A stretch of DNA of 35,274 nucleotides from Phycisphaerales bacterium (GTDB lineage: Bacteria > Planctomycetota > Phycisphaerae > Phycisphaerales > SM1A02): assembly GCA_014237965.1 (NCBI GenBank), contig JABABZ010000008.1, positions 1 through 35,274 of the forward strand, given 5' to 3'. The notes beneath the pieces were generated by a model. The model was given only the letters and a program-made list of their open reading frames with translations, had not been told where the DNA came from and ran no database searches. Position numbers and translations under genes: made by a program. Below, one piece after another: positions 17,998 to 24,559 of this stretch (positions are counted from its first letter, which is position 1; each line of letters begins with the position of its first letter).

Positions 17998-18769
17998 CCG
18001 CAAGCCCGTCTCCGTCACTCGCGGATTCACCATCCTCGAACTGCTCGTCACGCTGGGAATTCTTCTGGCGGTCGGTGGCATTCTGATCCCCTTCACGCTT
18101 GCCGAGTTGGAGCGGCGGGAATTGGTGCTCGCCGAAGACCAGCTTGGGATGCTCGTTCAATTCGCCCGAGTCGAATCGAGGCGAAGCGGAGCGCCGGTCG
18201 AAGTGGTCATCGACGCGGATGGTCGAAACGTGGAAGTTCTTCGGCTCGATCCGAAATCACTCGGTGACGGAGTCTTCGTCGATGCAGAAGATGCGGGAGT
18301 CGCTGTCGACTTTGAAGATGTCGTCGAGGTCGACGAGTCCGCCTCCGATCGTCGACTGCCGTCTCGTTGGGCTCGGCGAGCACTTCCGGAAATCGCATCT
18401 CTGAGGCCGCCGCCCAGCATCGATTCCGTGCTCGCGGGGTTCCGGCCGGAAGACGCGTTCGGTGGATTCGACTTGGATTCTCCGACGTCGGCCGTCGAGT
18501 CGGCGTTCGATTCGCCCTGGCCGGGACCGACGCGGTTGGCGGTCGCCTTTCCCGATGGTTCCGTGGTGACGGTCACGCCTGCGGTCCTCGTTTCCTCGGG
18601 GCGGCTTCGATCCTGGGAGATCGATCCCTGGAACGGGCGTTCGAGGTTCGGGCCGTTCACCAATCCGATTCCAGAGGAGTCGATCGAATTCGAAGAGGAC
18701 GTCGAAGACGAACTTTCGATCGATCAGTTCGACCTGAATCCCGAACTCGACTTCGGAGCGCCATCGTGA
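17987..18769 (+). CDS. gspH: Minor pseudopilin GspH-like
   Basis: The true start is uncertain. GTG 17987, overlapping the gspG stop, leaves a 13-residue leader before the cleavage site TRG^FTILE, whereas ATG 17948 would give a 26-residue one. The track's long N-terminus is a shadow of gspG. The hydrophobic helix is LLVTLGILLAVGGILIPFTL, followed by RRELVLAEDQLGMLVQFARVESRRSGAPVEVVID, the GspH/FimT pattern. The remaining 200 residues or so are poorly conserved, with a strand region (RLAVAFPDGSVVTVTPAVLVSSGRLRSW) and a very acidic end (EESIEFEEDVEDELSIDQFDL). It is longer than usual GspH. It likely sits near the pseudopilus tip. Confidence 0.8.
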   Translation: MVPDRKPVSVTRGFTILELLVTLGILLAVGGILIPFTLAELERRELVLAEDQLGMLVQFARVESRRSGAPVEVVIDADGRNVEVLRLDPKSLGDGVFVDAEDAGVAVDFEDVVEVDESASDRRLPSRWARRALPEIASLRPPPSIDSVLAGFRPEDAFGGFDLDSPTSAVESAFDSPWPGPTRLAVAFPDGSVVTVTPAVLVSSGRLRSWEIDPWNGRSRFGPFTNPIPEESIEFEEDVEDELSIDQFDLNPELDFGAPS

Positions 18770-19251
18770 GACGTTGGTGCACGCACGCACGCTCCGGTCG
18801 TCGTGGCGGCCTTCTTCTGGAGACGTTGATCGCCATCGCGATCTTCGTCGGGTTGGCCACTTTCTCGCTTGGTGCGGTGCGGGACGGCATCCTGGCGGCC
18901 GAACGAGCCAGGCTCCGCATCGTCGCCGTCGACCTCGCGTCCAGTCGCATCGCGGAGATCGAGTCGGGCCTGGTGTCACCCTACGGCTCCGAAGATTCGG
19001 TTGGAATCGATGTCGAAGAATTCGACGAGGCGCCATCTCCGTTCCGGATCGAGATGGAAGCGGAACCTTCGGGTTTCGCGGGGCTGGTTCGCGTGGTGGT
19101 CTCGGTCTTCGAAGTCGACGACTCTTCCTCGTCGTCGACGTCCGAAGAACGCCGACTGGCGCGGCTCGTGTCGCTGGTTCCGGACGCATCGGAGTCCGCT
19201 GCGCCGGAGAGAACTTCCGAGCCGTCGTCACAAGACGAGGATGCGCCATGA
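18766..19251 (+). CDS. gspI: Minor pseudopilin GspI-like
   Basis: It starts at GTG 18766, overlapping the gspH stop as GTGA; the track's earlier start is a shadow. The 161-residue product has the prepilin motif GRRG^GLLLETLIAIAIFVGL. Aligned by Glu+5, the mature first residue would be Gly rather than the usual Phe or Met. The following AAERARLRIVAVDLASSRIAEIESG matches the GspI helix pattern in which the helix runs on into 'A..LA..+..EIE'. The C-terminus is Ser/Glu/Asp-rich and likely disordered. It should join GspJ and GspK in the tip complex. It is coupled to gspJ by an ATGA overlap. Confidence 0.82.
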   Translation: MRRWCTHARSGRRGGLLLETLIAIAIFVGLATFSLGAVRDGILAAERARLRIVAVDLASSRIAEIESGLVSPYGSEDSVGIDVEEFDEAPSPFRIEMEAEPSGFAGLVRVVVSVFEVDDSSSSSTSEERRLARLVSLVPDASESAAPERTSEPSSQDEDAP

Positions 19252-20051
19252 GCATTTCGCCGAATGATCGACTCCGCTCGCCCGTGGACGGCGGCTTCAC
19301 GCTTCTCGAGACGCTTCTGGCGCTCGCGATGGTGATCACGCTGCTCTTCGTGATGACGAGAGTCTTCGACGATCTCGTCGACGCGCGGCGCCGGATGGAA
19401 CGCAGCGCGTCGATCGTGGAGGGAGCGACGTCGGCATTGGAGCTGCTCGCCCGCGCGGCGGACACCGTGGTCGCGTCCAGTGATTCCGGTGAGGCGGGCG
19501 TGGTCGGCGATGCGACGTCGCTTCTGATCACGCGAAGCGGTGTTGCGACGAGTCGGCTCTCTCGTGCCGGTTCCGACGTCTCTCCGCTGTTCGACAAGCA
19601 TGGCATCGAACTCGGCTTCCGAAACGGCGGTTTCGAAGTGAAGGACGGGGATGGCGGAGCGTGGTCGACCCTGATACCCGAGGTCTTCGCGGTTCGTTTC
19701 CGGTATCACGACGGGACGTCGTGGGCCGGAACCTGGGACAGCAGCGCCTCGGGTCTGCCGGTTGCGATCGAATGCGCCATCTGGACGACTCCGTGGCCGG
19801 AGAATCTGCGACCAGCATGGATTCCGGATGCGGAGGATGAAGGGGCCATCGAGGACGACTCGGAAGACCTCTTCCCGGATGACGCGATCGCGACGGAATT
19901 CGGAAGCGATGCTGACGACCCGTTCTTCGGTTCGCCCACCTTCCTGACCGCGGATGATCCGACGCCTCGCCCCGATCATGTTCGAGTGGTGGCGATCATC
20001 GATGCGATTCCCGGTTCGGAGCCTGGTGAAGAAGGCGAGGTTCGTCCATGA
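19248..20051 (+). CDS. gspJ: Minor pseudopilin GspJ-like
   Basis: The start at ATG 19248 overlaps the gspI stop (ATGA); the track's 425-residue version carries a gspI shadow. The 267-residue product has the prepilin site DGG^FTLLETLLALAMVITLLFVMTRVFDDL. The GspJ-like body includes RMERSASIVEGATSALELLARAAD and PEVFAVRFRYHDGTSWAGTWDS..SGLPVAIECAIW, where a strand pair of the GspJ fold is expected. An acidic insertion (DAEDEGAIEDDSEDLFPDD) separates this from the last strand (PDHVRVVAIIDAI). It is the pseudopilus tip subunit that contacts GspK. The stop overlaps the gspK start (ATGA). Confidence 0.85.
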   Translation: MSISPNDRLRSPVDGGFTLLETLLALAMVITLLFVMTRVFDDLVDARRRMERSASIVEGATSALELLARAADTVVASSDSGEAGVVGDATSLLITRSGVATSRLSRAGSDVSPLFDKHGIELGFRNGGFEVKDGDGGAWSTLIPEVFAVRFRYHDGTSWAGTWDSSASGLPVAIECAIWTTPWPENLRPAWIPDAEDEGAIEDDSEDLFPDDAIATEFGSDADDPFFGSPTFLTADDPTPRPDHVRVVAIIDAIPGSEPGEEGEVRP

Positions 20052-21808
20052 ATCGGGACACGAGACTCCGATCGGAGATCGAGAGGCGGCGAGGTGTGGC
20101 GCTCGCCGCGGTCCTGCTGGTCGGCATGGGGATCATGCTGCTGGCGCTCGGGGTGATCCATCTGGTGCGTTCGGAAGTCGCGGGACTGGGTGCCGCGGAG
20201 GACCTCGAGCAGTCGCGATTGCTGGGTCGAAGCGCCATCCGCGCCTTCGCCGTCGAGCTGGATCGCGAGCGGGAATTCATGTTGCGAGGAGAGAATCCTC
20301 GCCTTCCGGAGAACATCGAACTGTTCGAGTTGGATGACGGGTCGGGATCCGGAGTCGCCGTCGCTCGTCTGCTTCCAACCGGTCCGGGCGGGGCTCGCCT
20401 GGTGGCGGAAGCAGGGAGACTCGATCTCAACCTGATCGACGCGGAGTCGCTCGCCGATACGGGGTTCATGACGATCGAGGAGGCGAGAACGGTGGTCGCC
20501 GCTCGGAGCGCTCGTCCGGGTGCTCGGTTCGATTCCGTACTCGACCTGCTCTCGCTGGTCGGCGACGTCTCGTTCGGTCCCGTCAGAATTCACGGCCCGC
20601 TCGATGAGATCTCGATCCTCTCGCTGGTCGATGCGGACGAGGGGTCGGCCGGCGACCGGGTGCTCGCTCGCCTCGATGCGGATCTCGGCGCCGATGTTCG
20701 TGGACTGGCGGATCTCCTCACGGTCCACGCTTTCGAGCCGGATGTCTGTCGCGACGGCCTTCCGCGGTTGGTCGATGGGGCCGCATCATCCGATGACGTC
20801 CAGTCGCTGGCACTGGAAGATCGAGACACGGTGACGTTGCTCGAGAAATTCCTCGGGACCGGACCTTCCGGGGATGGCGAGGCGACGGCAGGCGCGGGCA
20901 GGAAGAGATCTTCGAGGAATCGAGCGAGGTCGGAAACGCCGGAGGCCGACACCGAGCGGCCGATCGCGGATTCGAGCGAGAACGAGTTGCTGCCCCGACT
21001 GCGTTCGGTGCAATCGTTGGAGCTTGGCGATCTCGGACTGGCCTACGACTCGGTCACCGATGCCGAGGGTGGTTGGCGGAATGGGCTGCTCGACATCAAC
21101 ACCGCGAGCACGGAAGCGCTTCTGGGCATCGAAGGCATCGGGCCTGAACTGGCGGCGGCCATCGTCGCGCAACGGGAGTCGCTGCCGGTGGACCGCCGAT
21201 TCGATCGTCTCTGGCCCGTGGCGGAAGGGCTCGTCGACATCGCGGAGTGGGATGAGATCGCGCCTCGGATCACCACCCGGTCACTTCTCTGGAGAATGAC
21301 CATCGCGGTCGGTTTCGTCCGAGACGATACGGTCGATGAATCGCTCGAGCACCCCACGGTATGGGAGGTCGTCTTCGATTGCGGTTCGCAACCGCCACGG
21401 GTGGTCGAGCTCCGGGATGTGACGATGCTCGAACTCGTGGCGCGGATCGTCGCCGCGGAATCGGACGGTCTGGAATTCGAATCGACCGGGATCGCCGCGG
21501 ACGGGTCGGCCGGCCTCGATCTGGAGGAAGGACTCTTCGAGGAGGACTCGCTCTTCGAATCTTCGTCGTTGTTCGATGCGTCACCGGGGCTCTTCGATGA
21601 CCAGCCTTCGTTGTTCGAAGGAGATTCACTCTTCGACATGGAATCCGAGCCTGCCGAAGGCTCGGACTTCTTCGATTCGGAGCAGCCGCTCTTCGGCCCC
21701 GATGATGCGAGCAGGAGCGAAGATCCGGGGGAGACGGTCGATTCCGGAGGGGCGTCCAGGGCTCGCGGTCCGGGTGGGCGATGGCGTCCTGCAACCGGAG
21801 GCAGGTAG
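20048..21808 (+). CDS. gspK: Minor pseudopilin GspK-like, with acidic LF-repeat tail
   Basis: The 586-residue product has a short basic leader RRRG^VALAAVLLVGMGIMLLALGVIHL; position +5 lacks the usual Glu, as is normal for GspK. It has the two helix-hairpin-helix-like elements of the GspK alpha domain: RLDLNLIDAESLADTGFMTIEEARTVV and LDINTASTEALLGIEGIGPELAAAIV. It is long for GspK (usually about 320), because of an inserted region (840-bp scale between the two elements) and a C-terminal tail of about 100 residues with nine acidic LF/FF units. GspK caps the pseudopilus tip. Coupled start at ATGA with gspJ. A 49-base gap with its own AGAGGAAGG precedes the next gene. Confidence 0.85.
   Translation: MNRDTRLRSEIERRRGVALAAVLLVGMGIMLLALGVIHLVRSEVAGLGAAEDLEQSRLLGRSAIRAFAVELDREREFMLRGENPRLPENIELFELDDGSGSGVAVARLLPTGPGGARLVAEAGRLDLNLIDAESLADTGFMTIEEARTVVAARSARPGARFDSVLDLLSLVGDVSFGPVRIHGPLDEISILSLVDADEGSAGDRVLARLDADLGADVRGLADLLTVHAFEPDVCRDGLPRLVDGAASSDDVQSLALEDRDTVTLLEKFLGTGPSGDGEATAGAGRKRSSRNRARSETPEADTERPIADSSENELLPRLRSVQSLELGDLGLAYDSVTDAEGGWRNGLLDINTASTEALLGIEGIGPELAAAIVAQRESLPVDRRFDRLWPVAEGLVDIAEWDEIAPRITTRSLLWRMTIAVGFVRDDTVDESLEHPTVWEVVFDCGSQPPRVVELRDVTMLELVARIVAAESDGLEFESTGIAADGSAGLDLEEGLFEEDSLFESSSLFDASPGLFDDQPSLFEGDSLFDMESEPAEGSDFFDSEQPLFGPDDASRSEDPGETVDSGGASRARGPGGRWRPATGGR
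21530..21708 (+). repeat. Acidic Leu-Phe repeat in the GspK C-terminal tail
   Basis: About nine units of the form x-L-F-(D/E)-x occur, for example GLFEED, SLFESS, SLFDAS, GLFDDQ, SLFEGD, SLFDME, DFFDSE and PLFGPD. The DNA repeats ctcttcga-like blocks. This looks like a tandem short-motif array in a disordered acidic tail. Confidence 0.8.
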
Positions 21809-21857
21809 GATCGGTTCACGTACCCGTCACCCCTGCGGGTAGAGGAAGGCGTCGCAC

Positions 21858-23333
21858 ATGGCTCGGAACATCCAACTCGCCGTCGATGTCGGACGTCGCG
21901 CGCTGCGTGCGGCCAAGATCCGTCCCGGTCGGCGGACCACGCTGGCCGCCACGGTCTTCGAGCCCATTCCCGAGGATGTCGCGACGGATGACGCGGAGGC
22001 GATCGGCATCGCTCTCGGCGCGGCGATGGAACGTGCCGGTCTCGGAATCGGCCCCGCGGTGTTCGCGCTTGATCGTTCGATCACGAGTTTCAAGCGGCTT
22101 GAACTTCCGACGGCTGATCCGGACGAACTTCCGGAGATGGTCCAGATCGCCGTCGAACGAGAGCTTCCCATCGAAGCGGGAGATGCGGTGATCGACTTTT
22201 CGATCATCGAACGCACCGCGGATGCCTACGTGATCGAGGCGGTGGCGGTACCGAAGCGAGAGATCGAGAGGATTCACGCGATCGCCGAAGCGGCAGGTCT
22301 GAAGGTCGCTCGAATCGCGCCTCGATGTCATGGTGCCATGCGTCTCGCGGATCCGGTCGAACCGACCTTGTTTCTGGACGTGACCGGGGAAGGCCTGGAG
22401 CTCGGTCTGGTCGAGGGCGGATTTCTCAAGTGGTCCAGAGGCGTCGCCCTGGACGGTGTCGATGGCGCCCCGCCGACTGCGGACGAACTCGTTCCCGAGA
22501 TCCGGCGAAGCTGGTTGAGTTACCGCGTCTCCGCAGGCGACATCGATTCGCCGATGCTTCTGGTCCTGGGCGGCGAACAGATCGCGGACTCCATCGGTCG
22601 CATTTCCGAAGCCACCGGCCTCACCACGCAGCGGTTCATCGGTGATCGTCGGGTGCAGGCCGACGTCGACATGCGCGGTGTCTGGCCGTTGGTGGGACTG
22701 TTGCTTCCGACCGCGAGCGATCGCCAGGTCGACCTGGCGGCTCCGCGGCGAACGCCGGATCGTGCGGCGAGACTTCGCCAGATGATTCTTGCCGCCGCAG
22801 GGTTGTCGATGATCGCGGGAGGCATCGGTTGGACCATCGGAGAATCGCAACTCGAAGCGCTCCGCCTCAATGAGGAAGATCTGCTCGGGAAGGCGAGGGT
22901 CGGGAACGACGAGCATCTGCGATTCAAGAGAGATGTCCTGAGGGCCGACCACCTCGAGGCATGGGCGTCCGTCCGCCCCGCCTGGCTGGAACACCTCCTC
23001 GTGGTGGCCACGCCGGGCATCGACATGGGTGGGACCGTGCTCGACGAATTCGGTGGTTTTCTCGAGGACGAAAAGGTCGAATTCACATCCGGAAAGACGT
23101 TCGTGGTCGATCCGAACGTCCGCATCATCGTCGAAGGAGAATCGCGAAGTCGGGATGCCGCGGCGGAGGTCCGCGCCGTGCTGGTCGCGGACGATCGGTA
23201 CGTCCTGCGAACCACGGGCGCCGATGCCGAAGGTGGAAGGCGCCTTCCCTACCCGTTCGGCTTCTCGATGCGTACGAAGGTGACCGATCCCGGCCCCGCC
23301 GAAGTCGCGCCCGAATCGGGAGGTGCGGAGTGA
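21858..23333 (+). CDS. gspL: GspL/PilM-like cytoplasmic-membrane assembly protein
   Basis: The 491-residue protein begins with an actin-like ATPase-fold domain of the PilM/GspL type: LAVDVGRRALRAAKI, AVFALDRSITSFKRLELP, AVAVPKREIERIHAIAEAAGL, LFLDVTGEGLELGLVEGG, LLVLGGEQI. A single TM segment follows (MILAAAGLSMIAGGIGWTI, about 308-327), then a PilN/GspL-like periplasmic domain. It would tie the ATPase to the membrane platform. AGAGGAAGG lies eight bases upstream of the ATG. Its stop overlaps the next start as GTGA. PilM versus GspL naming is a matter of degree; the pseudopilin context favours GspL. Confidence 0.88.
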   Translation: MARNIQLAVDVGRRALRAAKIRPGRRTTLAATVFEPIPEDVATDDAEAIGIALGAAMERAGLGIGPAVFALDRSITSFKRLELPTADPDELPEMVQIAVERELPIEAGDAVIDFSIIERTADAYVIEAVAVPKREIERIHAIAEAAGLKVARIAPRCHGAMRLADPVEPTLFLDVTGEGLELGLVEGGFLKWSRGVALDGVDGAPPTADELVPEIRRSWLSYRVSAGDIDSPMLLVLGGEQIADSIGRISEATGLTTQRFIGDRRVQADVDMRGVWPLVGLLLPTASDRQVDLAAPRRTPDRAARLRQMILAAAGLSMIAGGIGWTIGESQLEALRLNEEDLLGKARVGNDEHLRFKRDVLRADHLEAWASVRPAWLEHLLVVATPGIDMGGTVLDEFGGFLEDEKVEFTSGKTFVVDPNVRIIVEGESRSRDAAAEVRAVLVADDRYVLRTTGADAEGGRRLPYPFGFSMRTKVTDPGPAEVAPESGGAE

Positions 23334-24313
23334 ATCGTCGGGAGCGAAGACTGGTGATCGTCGCGGTCGTCCTGGGCGTGCTGGGTGGCGCCGGTTCGCT
23401 GGGGTGGGCGGTCGGCTCCGGTCGGTTGAACGGCGATCGCACCGAACTCCTGCGAAAGACCGACCTCTATCGGAGAGTCCTGCTGACCGTCAGGGATGAG
23501 CGATTGGAACGCCCGGCTCTCGATGAGCGTCTCGGCGAGGTCGTCGATCGTTCGCTCGGTGGAGAGTTGGAATCCGTCGACAGTGATCTTCGCCGACGTC
23601 TTGCCATGCTGGCCGAATCGGCCGGCGTTCGCGGCGCCAGTGTCTCGACGGTCGGTGCCGCGGTGATCGCGACACCGGCGGCGCGAGAATTCTCGAGATC
23701 GGGGAACGAGCGGGCGTTTCGAGACGAGCCGGACTTCGTGGTGGTGCGAGCGAACGTCAAGGGAGTCGGAACGATCGATGCCGCGGTGCGTTTTCTTCAT
23801 GAACTGGATGCCGCTCCCTGGGTGAAGCGGATCGAGCAGGTCAGGTTCGACCCCGACCGGGAGGGCAAGTCGATCGGGATCGCCGTCGGTGTCGCCACGC
23901 TCTTTCTTCCCGGCCTCGCCGGTGACGGCGAGTTGGATCAACGCCCTCCCTCCTCCCGGAGGCCGGGATCGAGATACGACTCGCTCGTGGCGGCCAATCC
24001 GTTCTCACTGCCCGAGCCGCCGGTGACTCCGTCGAGGACCACATCACCCCCGAAGGTGCTGGTGGCGCCGAAGAATCCTCGGGCGGCCTGGAAGCTGACC
24101 GGGATCATGGAGGGGCCGGATGGAACGGAAGCCTGGCTTCGGCAGGTTGAAACCGGAGAGACGATCGAACTGCTCGTATCGGTCCAGAGGGAAATCGGTG
24201 GGCAGATCGTGCTGCAACTCGACGCCGCCTCAGGCGACATTGCCCGTTTCCGAGTCGGCGAAGAAACCTTCCGAGTGCTGGTCGGTTCGACTCTGGATCG
24301 TCCGCTCCCCTGA
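23330..24313 (+). CDS. GspM/PilO-like protein with C-terminal PilP/GspC-like domain
   Basis: The GTG at 23330 overlaps the gspL stop; the track's 450-residue version is shadowed. The 327-residue protein has a TM helix at about 9-30 (LVIVAVVLGVLGGAGSLGWAV), a coiled region, then a ferredoxin-like half resembling GspM/PilO (VVVRANVKGVGTIDAAVRFLHELDAAPWVKRIEQVRF). A Pro/Ser-rich linker (about 210-250, starting near NPFSLPEPPVTPSR) leads to a small all-beta domain, AWKLTGIMEGPDGTEAWLRQ to FRVLVGSTL. That domain resembles the homology region of GspC and PilP, which binds the secretin N0 domain. If correct, one protein does the jobs of GspM and GspC. The gene symbol is left open. Confidence 0.72.
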   Translation: MNRRERRLVIVAVVLGVLGGAGSLGWAVGSGRLNGDRTELLRKTDLYRRVLLTVRDERLERPALDERLGEVVDRSLGGELESVDSDLRRRLAMLAESAGVRGASVSTVGAAVIATPAAREFSRSGNERAFRDEPDFVVVRANVKGVGTIDAAVRFLHELDAAPWVKRIEQVRFDPDREGKSIGIAVGVATLFLPGLAGDGELDQRPPSSRRPGSRYDSLVAANPFSLPEPPVTPSRTTSPPKVLVAPKNPRAAWKLTGIMEGPDGTEAWLRQVETGETIELLVSVQREIGGQIVLQLDAASGDIARFRVGEETFRVLVGSTLDRPLP

Positions 24314-24440
24314 AAACCAGCCTTGGTTGGTCCAGAAGTGATGATTTTTGGGTAGAAGACCACGATGGATGGGGGTCCATGGGTACCATGACCACCATAT
24401 GTTGGGGAGTTGGAGTTTTCTTGTTGTGACGCCCTGATCG

Positions 24441-24459
24441 CCTGGGAAGGATTCCCAGG
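24441..24459 (+). promoter_or_regulatory. GGA-loop hairpin 1 in the leader of the giant gene
   Basis: CCTGGGAA and TTCCCAGG form a perfect eight-base-pair stem with loop GGA; the apex reads AAGGAT, as in CsrA-type sites. No T-run follows, so it is not a plain terminator. It lies in a 246-base gap that is visibly more T-rich than the surrounding coding DNA. Confidence 0.5.
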
Positions 24460-24478
24460 TCTTCGGTTGGGGTGATGG

Positions 24479-24490
24479 CCGCTTCGGCGG
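24479..24490 (+). promoter_or_regulatory. UUCG-tetraloop hairpin in the leader of the giant gene
   Basis: CCGC and GCGG close a TTCG loop, a very stable RNA tetraloop type, with two further G-U pairs possible. It sits between the two GGA-loop hairpins. Confidence 0.4.
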
Positions 24491-24520
24491 TTGGGAACGA
24501 CGGATCTGGATGCTCATCAA

Positions 24521-24535
24521 CCGGTCGGAGACCGG
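24521..24535 (+). promoter_or_regulatory. GGA-loop hairpin 2 in the leader of the giant gene
   Basis: CCGGTC and GACCGG form a perfect six-base-pair stem with loop GGA, ending 14 bases before the GGAG Shine-Dalgarno of the giant gene. Together with hairpin 1 it makes a tandem GGA-loop arrangement. Confidence 0.45.
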
Positions 24536-24559
24536 GATCCTGATCCGCTGGAGCCAGAT

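Noticed and set aside
24314-24559. Known riboswitch in the leader of the giant gene
   Set aside because: I compared the hairpins with the c-di-GMP and cobalamin riboswitch patterns I know and saw no match to conserved cores, so only generic structure is claimed.
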